From JAFDVL01 sp031409955 (GTDB lineage Bacteria; Acidobacteriota; Blastocatellia; RBC074): a stretch of DNA of 64,000 bases. Shown piece after piece: positions 42,205 to 50,297 of the stretch. The translations under genes and the position numbers were made by a program. The notes beneath the pieces were generated by a model. That model did no database searches. It had not been told where the DNA came from and saw only the letters and a list, made by a program, of their open reading frames with translations. The stretch lies in NCBI GenBank assembly GCA_031409955.1, contig JANNYF010000152.1, forward strand, positions 13,251 through 77,250. The letters are read 5' to 3'. The first letter of the stretch is position 1. Each line of letters starts with the position of its first letter.

Positions 42205-42827
42205 GACTCTCTCCTGTCGCTCCACGTCGTGTTGATAAGCGAAGCGCGTGCCATCTCATGCTCGAATTGCGGCGGCGCATTCACCTCCAACAAATCCGTC
42301 ACGGTGCGAACCGTTGGCATATAACCGTTCTCCGGTTCTGCTTCGTCGGCCTGCTCGGCTAACAGTGTCAAGCCCTGCGGCGTGGAGCCGATGAGCAAGG
42401 TGCGCTCGCCAAACTTGACGAGGGTTAACGTGCGGCGTTCGCCAAGCGGCACAGTGTCCAGTACTTTCAGCCCGGCAGTTTCGCCTTGCTGTTTGCCAAA
42501 ATTGATAAGCCCGAAATAGCGCAAGCCCCAGCCGGCGGCGGCGATGACGCCGACAATCAACAGCAATGCGCCAAACGTGCGCAGCAACATTCCGCTCGCG
42601 CTGGGCGCTTCGGTGGCCAGTTCATTTCGGTCGTTCAATTTGAAAGGCAGCCGCTCCTCTTTGGGCTGCGATTCCGGCACGGAAGCTAGTGGCGGTGCGG
42701 GCGACGCCTTCGGCAACACACGTGCAGCGGAAGCGTCCTCTTTCGATTGCGCTAGAACGCAGAGGCCGACGAGTACGGTCATTGACGCAATCCTCAAAAT
42801 ACTCGTAATAGGGTTTGGTAATTTCAT
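42201..42827 (-). CDS. fliO: Flagellar biosynthesis protein FliO
   Basis: A 208-residue protein. It has an N-terminal hydrophobic segment (IASMTVLVGLCVLAQ), a periplasmic linker, a transmembrane helix at about 82-104 (LRTFGALLLIVGVIAAAGWG), and the cytoplasmic FliO domain (LKVLDTVPLGERRTLTLVKF, RTLLIGSTPQGLTLL). It assists FliP assembly. FliO is poorly conserved, but position between fliN and fliP and the domain pattern make the call secure. It overlaps fliP by four bases. Confidence 0.9.
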   Translation of the reverse strand: MKLPNPITSILRIASMTVLVGLCVLAQSKEDASAARVLPKASPAPPLASVPESQPKEERLPFKLNDRNELATEAPSASGMLLRTFGALLLIVGVIAAAGWGLRYFGLINFGKQQGETAGLKVLDTVPLGERRTLTLVKFGERTLLIGSTPQGLTLLAEQADEAEPENGYMPTVRTVTDLLEVNAPPQFEHEMARASLINTTWSDRRES

Positions 42828-42846
42828 TTTGGCTTGTGGTGGGTGA

Positions 42847-43137
42847 TTAGTTTGTGGGGCGTTCCTCTGCGATCACCTCGTTGATGCGAACGCCCGTATG
42901 ATCTTCGATCATGACTATTTCGCCGCGCGCCACGCGACGATCACCAGCCAGCACATCCACTCCATCACCTGTCGAACGAGTGAGTTGAATGACGCTGGAC
43001 GGCTCGAGTTCCAGAATGGCCCGCGCCGTCAACGTGGCGCGTCCAATTTCAATCGAAAGCGGTACGGGCAGGTCGCTGAAATAGCGCCACGATTCAATCT
43101 CGCTTTCATTCGCCGCTCGTAATAAATCTTCGGTCAT
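42847..43137 (-). CDS. fliN: Flagellar motor switch protein FliN
   Basis: A 96-residue protein from the ATG at 43137 (MTEDLLRAANESEIESWRYF). The SpoA/FliN domain covers about residues 24-92: LPVPLSIEIGRATLTARAIL, LEPSSVIQL, GDRRVARGEIVMIEDHTGVR. It forms the lower ring of the C-ring that FlhB-linked export and CheY signalling use. The usual partner fliM is not next to it; fliL directly precedes. The first codons overlap nothing, with 22 bases to the fliL stop. Confidence 0.93.
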   Translation of the reverse strand: MTEDLLRAANESEIESWRYFSDLPVPLSIEIGRATLTARAILELEPSSVIQLTRSTGDGVDVLAGDRRVARGEIVMIEDHTGVRINEVIAEERPTN

Positions 43138-43159
43138 AGAGGGTTTCAATTTCTGCCAA

Positions 43160-43816
43160 TTACATCTGTACAATGAAATCGGTGATGTAAATCGCTTCGA
43201 TGTGAGGTTCTTCAATCGCCGCGCGTGCTGCTTTCAGCAGTTCTTTGCGCAAGATGGATTTGCCTTGTTGGGTCAAGATTTCATCGGAGGTTTTGGTGGT
43301 CAGCACAGCCAGCATAGCGTTGCGTACTCTGGTCACCAAGATCGGGTCCGCCTTCTCCTCTTTGGTTTCGCCCACGCCGATGCTGACTGACATTCGCAAA
43401 TACCGCGAATCTTCGCTGTCCGCCAGGTTCACCACGAAGGGCGGCAATTCGATAATCTTTTTGACTTCTTTGTCTTCCGGCAAATCCAGCTTCTTGATGC
43501 TGAATTTTGGTTTGGCCGATTTCCCCTCTTTGCCTGCTTCTGCGGCGGCGTGTTCATCGGCAGCCGGTTCCTCTTCTTCCTCTTCTTCCTCTTCTTCCTT
43601 TACGTCTTTTACTTTTTTACTTTTCTTATCTTTCTCGGCTTTCTTGTCCTTTTCGGCGGTTTCCGCCTCAGCCGCATTGCCGCGTTTCAGAAAGAAGAAC
43701 GCGCCCCCGCCACCCACTGCCAACACGACCACCGCGATGATGATGAGGAGCAATGGCTTTTTCTTTTTTGCGCTACCTTCTTCAGTTGCTGCAGCGGGTG
43801 CTGGTGTATCAGACAT
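43160..43816 (-). CDS. fliL: Flagellar basal-body-associated protein FliL, with long acidic/lysine linker
   Basis: A 218-residue protein from the ATG at 43816 (MSDTPAPAAATEEG). A transmembrane helix at about 22-42 (LLLIIIAVVVLAVGGGGAFF) is followed by an unusual linker of about 60 residues rich in Lys and Glu, including an uninterrupted run of ten Glu coded by near-perfect CTTCTTCCT repeats. The FliL domain then covers about 125-218 (YLRMSVSIGVGETKEEKADP, VRNAMLAVLTTKTSDEILTQ, YITDFIVQM). FliL strengthens stator units. The linker is longer than in typical FliL. Confidence 0.92.
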   Translation of the reverse strand: MSDTPAPAAATEEGSAKKKKPLLLIIIAVVVLAVGGGGAFFFLKRGNAAEAETAEKDKKAEKDKKSKKVKDVKEEEEEEEEEEPAADEHAAAEAGKEGKSAKPKFSIKKLDLPEDKEVKKIIELPPFVVNLADSEDSRYLRMSVSIGVGETKEEKADPILVTRVRNAMLAVLTTKTSDEILTQQGKSILRKELLKAARAAIEEPHIEAIYITDFIVQM

Positions 43817-43903
43817 AAGACCTCCAAATAAATGACCTCCGTCGAAGTCATAAGCGATTTGCGTGCCGCTCTTGGTCATTACATAGTTGGGCGCGAATCT
43901 CAC

Positions 43904-44091
43904 GGGTTTCTAAGGATTTATTCGAGAGCGGCTGAAACCCGGATGTTTGCAGAGAGCAGAAACTGACGGGAGTCCGGTAGTCAGGCACGGGATTTCGTCA
44001 CTCGGAAAACCCACCCATGTCCTTGCCATTCGCTTTGCCAACATTCTAGGCAAGAGCGCCGATCACGCCCCGTGCAGAAAGCGCAGGCAGC
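43904..44091. other. motB-fliL spacer, no gene
   Basis: This 275-base spacer (43817-44091) carries the word GATTTCGTCACTC (43991-44003), also present upstream of the flgB sigma54 promoter. No promoter was recognised with confidence. Confidence 0.4.
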
Positions 44092-45144
44092 TTATTTGTG
44101 AGCGTGTTTGGCGGGGGCGGGCGGCGCTTCAGTTGCCTCCGTACGGCTCTTTTTAGGGGCGGCAGCTTTGGCCTTGCCGCGTTCTGTGCCTTTGGTCTCT
44201 TCAGCGGTCTCTTCAGCCGATTCTTCCGTCGAGACGTCAGGTGCCTTAGCGGCCTCTTTTCCTCCTGGTTCCTTGCCAGCGGATTTCTTCTGCGACGACT
44301 CTTCTTCTGTGGCTTCGTGATCCTTGGACGAAGCCTTTTCTTCTACGACTATGGGCGTCGTTGGTACCGACTTGTTCAGGCGTAAGACGGTGATATTGAT
44401 GCGCCGATTGGCGGCGGCAAATGGTTGATTGGGATAGAGCAATTCGGTGTCCGCATGCCCAATCACGCGACGCACCTGCTCGGCCTTGACACAATTGGCT
44501 TCCAGCCCGCGACGGGCGGCATTGGCGCGGTCAGCCGAAAGCTCCCAATTGGTGTAGGAGGAGCCGGACGGAAACAAATGCCGGTCGGTGTGACCGCCAA
44601 TAGAAATTAAGTTCGGCAAGGGACAGATGGCCTTGGCAATTTCGGCCAGCAGGATTTTGGCCCCCGCACTCAACTCTGCGCTGCCAGACGCAAAGGTCAC
44701 CCGATCTGCCTTGTCTATGATTTGGATGCTGAGACCTTCTTCTGTCACTTTAACCTTGACGCGATCCTTGAAGGCCGCTAATTCAGGACTGGTCGTAATA
44801 CGTTTTCTCAACTCTTCCGCAATTGAATTGAGCATGGCTTGCTCGACGGTGGCATCGGGTGCAGGGTCCTGGCTCACTTTATTGGGGCCGCCCAAAATGC
44901 CGCCGGCTTGTGTTTCAAACACCCCTGCCGAACGGAAGTAGCTGGCGACCGACACTTTCAGTTTTTGATCTGCCTGGGACAACAACCACAGCACCAAAAA
45001 CAGCGCCATCATCGCGGTTACGAAATCGGCATAAGCCACTTTCCACGAACCGCCGTGATGTCCACCGTGTCCCGCCACTTTCTTAATGCGGCGGCGGGGT
45101 TTCTTTTCTGGTTCCTCTTTTTTCCCTTTGGCAGCAATACTCAT
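44092..45144 (-). CDS. motB: Flagellar stator protein MotB with extended disordered tail
   Basis: A 350-residue protein. The cytoplasmic head is basic (KKPRRRIKKVAGHGGHHGGS), followed by a transmembrane helix with the proton-binding Asp (WKVAYADFVTAMMALFLVLW). The plug region and an OmpA-type peptidoglycan-binding domain follow (TFASGSAELSAGAKILLAEI, ISIGGHTDRHLF, ELSADRANAARRGLEA, up to INITVLRLN at about residue 258). The last 90 residues are a low-complexity Glu/Lys/Ala/Pro tail ending APAKHAHK, which is not part of normal MotB. Its start overlaps motA by four bases. Confidence 0.95.
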   Translation of the reverse strand: MSIAAKGKKEEPEKKPRRRIKKVAGHGGHHGGSWKVAYADFVTAMMALFLVLWLLSQADQKLKVSVASYFRSAGVFETQAGGILGGPNKVSQDPAPDATVEQAMLNSIAEELRKRITTSPELAAFKDRVKVKVTEEGLSIQIIDKADRVTFASGSAELSAGAKILLAEIAKAICPLPNLISIGGHTDRHLFPSGSSYTNWELSADRANAARRGLEANCVKAEQVRRVIGHADTELLYPNQPFAAANRRINITVLRLNKSVPTTPIVVEEKASSKDHEATEEESSQKKSAGKEPGGKEAAKAPDVSTEESAEETAEETKGTERGKAKAAAPKKSRTEATEAPPAPAKHAHK

Positions 45145-46001
45145 CGCGGTTTGATCTCTTTCAGTTTCGGTTCGATTTCTGATGTTGAGGGACGGTCAAA
45201 GCTATAGATTGCTTTGCGCGCGAATTCAATCGCAGTCATGGGCGCAGCCCCATTGGCAAAGGCGATCAGCCCCGTTTTGATACAGGCGTAATACTTCGCT
45301 TCGTCTTGCGCCAGGTTTTCCAAATTGGTCGCAATCGGCCCCAGAAACCCGTATGAAAATAACAAGCCCAGAAACGTTCCGACGAGCGCCGCGCCGATGT
45401 GATGACCTAACTCTTCCGGCGGGCCATCCAGGTGTTGCATCGTGACGACAATGCCCAGCACGGCAGCAACAATGCCCAGGGCCGGAAACGCATCGGACAC
45501 GCGCGTCAGCATCGCAGGAACTATGGCCCCTTCGGCGTGATGCGTTTCCAACTCAGTCTCCATAGACATTTCGATTTCTTCGGTTTGCGCCGCGCCGTTG
45601 ACCATCAGCTTGAGCGCATCGGTCATGAAATCCATGGCGTGATGATTGGCCAGAAAGCTCGGATATTTCGAGAAGATTGAGGAAGTCACCGGATTGTTGA
45701 CGTCTTCTTCAATCGAGAGCAAGCCGCCCTTTTTAGCGTTGATGTAAATTTCGTATTGCAGCTTCAGTAATTCGGTGTAGGTGGCCTTGTTGTAAGGCGA
45801 CCCTTTCAAGGCCAGCGGCAACGCTTTCGTGATTTGCATGAGCATTTTGAGCGGGTTGGCCGCAATCAGCGTCCCAATGGCCGCACCGCCAATGACCACA
45901 AATTCGGCGGGCTGGAGTAGCACGCCCAGGGGCCCGTTAATCATAAGGAAGCCCCCCATAACGCAGCCCATAACAACGACAATTCCAATGATGAGAAACA
46001 T
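45141..46001 (-). CDS. motA: Flagellar stator protein MotA
   Basis: A 286-residue protein with the four MotA helices: residues about 1-22 (MFLIIGIVVVMGCVMGGFLM), 33-50 (FVVIGGAAIGTLIAANPL), 168-190 (FPALGIVAAVLGIVVTMQHL) and 203-225. The cytoplasmic loop carries LLKLQYEIYINAKKGGLLSI. The motif PALGIVAAVLGIV with the conserved Pro is present. It forms the ion channel with MotB and is likely the first gene of the motA-to-flhB transcription unit. Confidence 0.96.
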   Translation of the reverse strand: MFLIIGIVVVMGCVMGGFLMINGPLGVLLQPAEFVVIGGAAIGTLIAANPLKMLMQITKALPLALKGSPYNKATYTELLKLQYEIYINAKKGGLLSIEEDVNNPVTSSIFSKYPSFLANHHAMDFMTDALKLMVNGAAQTEEIEMSMETELETHHAEGAIVPAMLTRVSDAFPALGIVAAVLGIVVTMQHLDGPPEELGHHIGAALVGTFLGLLFSYGFLGPIATNLENLAQDEAKYYACIKTGLIAFANGAAPMTAIEFARKAIYSFDRPSTSEIEPKLKEIKPR

Positions 46002-46092
46002 GTAGTTCGATTGGTTGAGCCATCAGCCTTCCGCTGATGGTAAGTCATAGAGATTATCCGAGGCCATTGCTGAGGCACGAAGAAGCAGTGCC

Positions 46093-46109
46093 GGGCAAAA
46101 TATCACCCG
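46093..46109 (-). promoter_or_regulatory. Possible sigma54 promoter for motA
   Basis: On the minus strand CGGGTGATATTTTGCC has GG and GC exactly ten bases apart and a good TTTTGC -12 half, but a poor -24 half. It lies 92 bases before the motA start. Confidence 0.3.
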
Positions 46110-46207
46110 ACGACGCACCTCACGCCTGACTTCAATATCGGCAGGTTTGTCGGAGAACTTGAGGCGACTGACAAGAAAGAGTCATAAAACCACCAGCAGA
46201 ATGTAAC

Positions 46208-46248
46208 GCCGTCATCGCTTCCCGGCAGACAGGAAAAGCGATGACGGC
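46208..46248. terminator. 13-bp inverted repeat between flgE and motA
   Basis: GCCGTCATCGCTT (46208-46220) and AAGCGATGACGGC (46236-46248) are perfect inverted copies. No T run follows on either strand, so it may be a structural element or a weak terminator after flgE. Confidence 0.5.
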
Positions 46249-46311
46249 GAGGGGGAGAAGTGAGGCTTAGGGGTTAGGTGTACTGGCAAATGACATTGGA
46301 TACGGGCCATT

Positions 46312-46373
46312 GCACCTAGTAGCAAATTTATTTGCTCTGCTGCAAACCAGCGAATGAATTCGCTACTACGTGC
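46312..46373. repeat. Palindromic element GTAGTAGC...GCTACTAC, copy 1
   Basis: Arms of 24 bases at 46312-46335 and 46350-46373 differ at four positions. The same family occurs at 60203-60271. Confidence 0.8.
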
Positions 46374-46397
46374 GTGCTAACCTGATTTGTCAATACA

Positions 46398-46484
46398 GTT
46401 AGGAATTAGGAATTAGGAGTTAGGATATGTGGCCACGAGCGTGAAAACAAAACCTAAATCCCAGCTCCTAATTCCTAACTCCTG
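46398..46484. repeat. Slipped palindrome TTAGGAATTAGGAATTAGGAG
   Basis: Tandem TTAGGAA words at about 46398-46423 are mirrored by AGCTCCTAATTCCTAACTCC ending at 46482, just after the flgE stop. Confidence 0.8.
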
Positions 46485-46492
46485 TTCGGTCT

Positions 46493-47764
46493 CTATTGAA
46501 TCTGGAGCAGGTCTTGCAACGTTTGGCTGATCGTGGTGATGACCCGCGAGTTCGCCTGGAATCCACGTTGCGCGACGATCAGGTTCGTAAATTCTGTCGC
46601 AATGTCCACGTTGCTTTGCTCCAGCGAAGCGCCGACAATCGTGCCTCTGCCACCGCTCCCTGGCGTTCCAATCGAAGGCTGCCCGGAAGCAATGGTTTCA
46701 CCATACATGTTATTGCCCAAACGTCGCAGGCTGGACTGCGAATTGAACGTGGCGATGCTCATTTGCCCCAGCAAGCGGCGCTGCCCATTGCTGAAGACGG
46801 CATAGAGTCCGCCATTTTGATCGGGCGATTGCGCCAACCCCACGAGTTCCCCCGCAGCAAAACCATCCTGCTCGGTGGAAGCAACGCTGGAAGGCGAAGC
46901 ATAGTTGGTGAAATTCGCGGCCCCGCTACCAACCGGCGGCGCAGGCTGACGCAGGTTGATCGTCACGGAAGGCAACGTCGCGCCATTCAGAACCGCAGCG
47001 GGTGCAACCACTGCCAGCGCAGTGGGAGCCGTCAGCAATCCATCCGAATCGAATGTCACCGCCACCGGAGCCGCACTGGCCGCACCACCATTGACACTGG
47101 TGGTGGCCGCAGTGCCATCCACTTGCGCTTGCATGAGGTATGAACCATCCGCCTGTTTGGTAAAGACTAAATCCATTTTGTGGGCCGCGCCTTTTGAATC
47201 ATAAACGTTCACCAGCGCGTGAAAATCTGAGGCCACCGGGTCTTTACTATTCAGATTCATTCGAAAGGTCGCTTCGGACGTAATGACCGGAGCCGCCGTC
47301 TCTCCGATAGGCACGTTGAGCGAAGTTAACGATGCGCCCGATGGAATGACGCCATTGACTGCGGCATAACCTTGCACAGCCTGTCCGCTGGGGCTGACGA
47401 TATTTCCTGACCTATCTAACGCGAAATCTCCGGCGCGCGTGTACGTCAACGCACCCGAAGAATCCGCGACGACAAAGAATCCATTGCCTTCAATCGCTGC
47501 ATTGGTGGCCGTATCCGTGAGGTTCAATGTCCCTTGGGCAAAATTCGTCGGCGTCGCCGCCAATCGCACACCTTTCCCAAATTGCAAGGCCGTGCCTGCG
47601 CCGTTGAGCCGGATGCCGGAAGAATTTGTGAAGATATCCGCGAAACTCACTGAGCTGCTCTTGAACCCAACTGTATTGGCATTGGCGATGTTATTGCCGG
47701 AAACACTGATTGTTTCGGAAGCAGCATTTAAGCCCGAAAGAGCGGTCGAAAATGAAAATCCCAT
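46493..47764 (-). CDS. flgE: Flagellar hook protein FlgE
   Basis: A 423-residue rod/hook-family protein. The N-terminal coiled-coil region reads FSTALSGLNAASETISVSGN and NIANANTVGFKSSSVSFADI, and the D1 part includes GAGTALQFGKGVRL and GNGFFVVADSSGALTYTRAG. The C-terminus carries EQSNVDIATEFTNLIVAQRG and ends with RVITTISQTLQDLLQIQ. It polymerises into the hook. It follows flgD by 106 bases. Central domains are of normal size. Confidence 0.95.
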   Translation of the reverse strand: MGFSFSTALSGLNAASETISVSGNNIANANTVGFKSSSVSFADIFTNSSGIRLNGAGTALQFGKGVRLAATPTNFAQGTLNLTDTATNAAIEGNGFFVVADSSGALTYTRAGDFALDRSGNIVSPSGQAVQGYAAVNGVIPSGASLTSLNVPIGETAAPVITSEATFRMNLNSKDPVASDFHALVNVYDSKGAAHKMDLVFTKQADGSYLMQAQVDGTAATTSVNGGAASAAPVAVTFDSDGLLTAPTALAVVAPAAVLNGATLPSVTINLRQPAPPVGSGAANFTNYASPSSVASTEQDGFAAGELVGLAQSPDQNGGLYAVFSNGQRRLLGQMSIATFNSQSSLRRLGNNMYGETIASGQPSIGTPGSGGRGTIVGASLEQSNVDIATEFTNLIVAQRGFQANSRVITTISQTLQDLLQIQ

Positions 47765-47870
47765 GTTTGTACTCCTTTGTTTGCCAGGAAGCAGGTCTCT
47801 TTTGCAACCGAAGCTGACGCTGCGGTGACAACCAGCGCTTGCGGCGCTCCAACCTTCATCCCGATCTTAG

Positions 47871-48122
47871 TTATTTATTGCCGAGGTCAAGCAATTGGTT
47901 CAGTTTACTGTTGATCCCCGTGAGCTGTTCGAGCGAGCTGAATTGGGCGAGTTGGGTCATATACTGTGTGCCGTCCTGCGGGTTCAAGGGGTCTTGATTC
48001 TTCATCTGGGCGACCAGGAGTTTCAGAAACATTTCCTGATCGGCACCGACTTTGCTGCCCGCTGTGGTAGCGGTGCTGGAAGTGCCGGACGCCGCGTTTT
48101 GATTGATGCTATTGATATTCAT
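47871..48122 (-). CDS. flgD: Hook-capping protein FlgD, N-terminal domain only
   Basis: An 83-residue protein with the FlgD N-terminal core: DQEMFLKLLVAQMKNQDPLN, then TQYMTQLAQFSSLEQLTGIN. Normal FlgD has 130-250 residues and carries a C-terminal Ig-like and tudor-like part, absent here, and the frame closes with a clean stop. No remnant of a C-terminal domain is seen before flgE. The N-terminal region is the part secreted with, and needed for, cap function, so a minimal cap or a different cap architecture is possible. It lies between fliK and flgE. Confidence 0.9.
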   Translation of the reverse strand: MNINSINQNAASGTSSTATTAGSKVGADQEMFLKLLVAQMKNQDPLNPQDGTQYMTQLAQFSSLEQLTGINSKLNQLLDLGNK

Positions 48123-48152
48123 AAATTCCTCCGCAAAGGTTGCTGATGGCTC

Positions 48153-50297
48153 TCAAGCATGCAGGCTCAAGAGTTTGTTTTCTGAAACTGGAGTCGTGCC
48201 GTCCGCGACCATTTGATCGGTGGGCAAAGAATCCGCATTCGGGCCATGAGGTTGTGAGGCCTGTTGCTGACCGGCCTGCTGACCGGCTGGCTGACCAAAT
48301 TGTTGTGCTGTCTGACTCTGAACTTGAGTCGTAATTTGTAATTGTTCGACCACCAATCCCGCGCGTTCCAAACTCTCGCGCAACTGTCCGATGCCGTGCG
48401 TCAGGGCTTGCGCGGTGTCGGCCTGCTCAACCGTCAGCGACGCGCTCACGCGACCATCCGCAGCCCGCGTCACTTCAACTTCCACGCGTCCCAACTCCAC
48501 CGGATTCAAACTGAAGCGGAGCGTGCGCGTTTCGTTGGGGGGAATGGATTGCGCCAATTCAAGCACCGGTTGCATTGTTTGAGCGATGGCTGGTGCTGGC
48601 GTAGTGTTTGCCACATTGACAGCAGGCGGCGACGCGTTGACAGACGGGCTGGCAGGCATAGTTTGCCCCGTTGTCACGGCCTCGACACCTTCCACCATGA
48701 AGTCCTTGCGCCCAATCAATTCAAGCGGTAAGGATGGCGGTGGCAAAGCAGCTTCTGCCCGGTTAGCAACGACACGTGGTGCGTTATCAAAAGCAGGCGG
48801 CAGCGATTCTCCTGAACCCGAAGCGAGCGGCGCGCGCGCAGTGGTTGCGACCTTCCCGACGTTTTCAACCTTTTCGACAGCGGGCAACGGTGTCTGCGCC
48901 TGACTCACAAGCTTGTGTTGGGGCGCGCGCAGTGACGCTGGCAACGTTTGCGGCGCAGCTTCGATGACGACATCATTTACGGGCGCAAAGAACGAGGGTT
49001 GCCCGCTCGCCACAGGGGTTGACGCAACTGACGCAGGAACCACTGTGGTATTCGGCGCAGGCATATCTTTCATTGCCACGGTTGGCAACGATTCGATGTG
49101 GCGCGCCTGTTCTGCCACAATCGTTTTCACGACTGCTGCCGCAAGTTTCACCACCTCGGTCACGCTTGGTAGTCGCTCTCCAAACGTCGAAGACAACACT
49201 TTCGGAGCGGAGCTGACGGGTTGAGCCGAGGCAAGGATTGCAGGCCGGATGTCAGCCTTCATCTCGAATTTCGGCGCGTTTGTCAGCGGCTCTGGCAAGG
49301 GGTCGCTCGTTGCCGATGGTTGCGTTGATGTCAGGGTTCTATTCTCGATTTTTATATCTGTTTCGACAGGCGGGAGAGAAAAATCTTGCGGTACCAACTG
49401 CGCTGATGATGCAGACAATCGTTCATCCTTCGGCGCAGAAGTCATCACGCGTTGCGATGTGAGCGGAGGCAATGCTTCATTGCGCGCAATTGGAATTTCA
49501 ACGGACGGAGAAAGTGACGAAGGCTCGCTGCTTAGTGGGATGTCGCGCGCGGGCAAAAGATCACGCTCCGCCATCGCTGGGAGCGCAGGCGTCGAGCCGC
49601 TGCTGGCGAATTCGGAAGCGGGCGAAAGTGGTTCGATAAACTTCAGTTTGTCATGAGTTTTCGGCCCGCTCTCCTGATTAACCGTTTCGACAAACGGAAG
49701 TTTATCGAACCTGGGTGGAGTCGCCAGCGGTGGAGTCTTGTCAGCTCGTGCTGGCGCAACAAATTCGCTGTGCGGGGAATCTACGAAAGGTGAAACAGGC
49801 GTCATCCTGTTGTTATCTTTGGTGGTCGCTAACGGACTGACATTTGTTTCACTGGTTGGCTCGCTCTTGCTTGAAACCGCTAACGGACTGATGTCCATTC
49901 TACTTTTTGTTTCGCGCTGGTTCGCAGTTTCTAACGGACTGATGTCTGTCCTACCGTCATCGCTCGTCAATTCAGGGGACGAAGTTATCGGGACATCGGG
50001 TGTCATGACGGTTGTCGGTGGCGCAACACCCGTTGCAGCAACGGTCGCTCGCAACTCCGCTGGCAGCGTGAAGGCAGCGGCGACGGGTCTCGCTTCCATC
50101 GTTTGCACTACCCGTTCGGTAGCGGTTGACGGCACGAAGGTTGGCGTGGCAACTGCGAGTGGTGCGGGGTAGGACGCCGCCAGCAAGGCCGCGAAATCCT
50201 GCGGTGCCTGATCCGTTGCTTCTGGCTCTGCCGCCGCGTCATTTGCCGTTGTGGCGGTCGGCACGAACCAGTCTGCAAAGTTGGAGATTCCCATCAT
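48153..50297 (-). CDS. fliK: Flagellar hook-length control protein FliK
   Basis: A 714-residue secreted ruler and switch protein. About 550 N-terminal residues are low complexity (Pro, Ser, Thr, Ala) and include a degenerate tandem word (DISPLETANQ, DISPLAVSS, NVSPLATTK, VSPFVD). The compact C-terminal domain at about 590-690 is the conserved FliK part: RTLRFSLNPVELGRVEVEVT and QLRESLERAGLVVEQLQIT. After that comes a Gln-rich tail (QQFGQPAGQQAGQQQASQP). The length of FliK sets hook length, so a 714-residue version implies a long ruler. Start overlaps the fliJ stop (ATGA). Confidence 0.9.
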   Translation of the reverse strand: MMGISNFADWFVPTATTANDAAAEPEATDQAPQDFAALLAASYPAPLAVATPTFVPSTATERVVQTMEARPVAAAFTLPAELRATVAATGVAPPTTVMTPDVPITSSPELTSDDGRTDISPLETANQRETKSRMDISPLAVSSKSEPTSETNVSPLATTKDNNRMTPVSPFVDSPHSEFVAPARADKTPPLATPPRFDKLPFVETVNQESGPKTHDKLKFIEPLSPASEFASSGSTPALPAMAERDLLPARDIPLSSEPSSLSPSVEIPIARNEALPPLTSQRVMTSAPKDERLSASSAQLVPQDFSLPPVETDIKIENRTLTSTQPSATSDPLPEPLTNAPKFEMKADIRPAILASAQPVSSAPKVLSSTFGERLPSVTEVVKLAAAVVKTIVAEQARHIESLPTVAMKDMPAPNTTVVPASVASTPVASGQPSFFAPVNDVVIEAAPQTLPASLRAPQHKLVSQAQTPLPAVEKVENVGKVATTARAPLASGSGESLPPAFDNAPRVVANRAEAALPPPSLPLELIGRKDFMVEGVEAVTTGQTMPASPSVNASPPAVNVANTTPAPAIAQTMQPVLELAQSIPPNETRTLRFSLNPVELGRVEVEVTRAADGRVSASLTVEQADTAQALTHGIGQLRESLERAGLVVEQLQITTQVQSQTAQQFGQPAGQQAGQQQASQPHGPNADSLPTDQMVADGTTPVSENKLLSLHA

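Larger units (their letters stand above)
46002..46492. other. flgE-motA intergenic region
   Basis: About 490 bases with no gene. It contains a perfect 8-bp hairpin CCATCAGC/GCTGATGG (46020-46040) close to motA, a possible sigma54 site (46093-46109), and three palindromic elements listed separately. Confidence 0.7.

Noticed and set aside
43245..43835. 196-residue plus-strand ORF opposite fliL, rich in Ser and Phe
   Set aside because: It is the complement of the Glu/Lys-rich fliL linker and has no start signal; fliL is clearly the real gene.
48342..50172. Several plus-strand ORFs opposite fliK
   Set aside because: They are shadows caused by the low-complexity, high-GC composition of fliK and show no family motifs.
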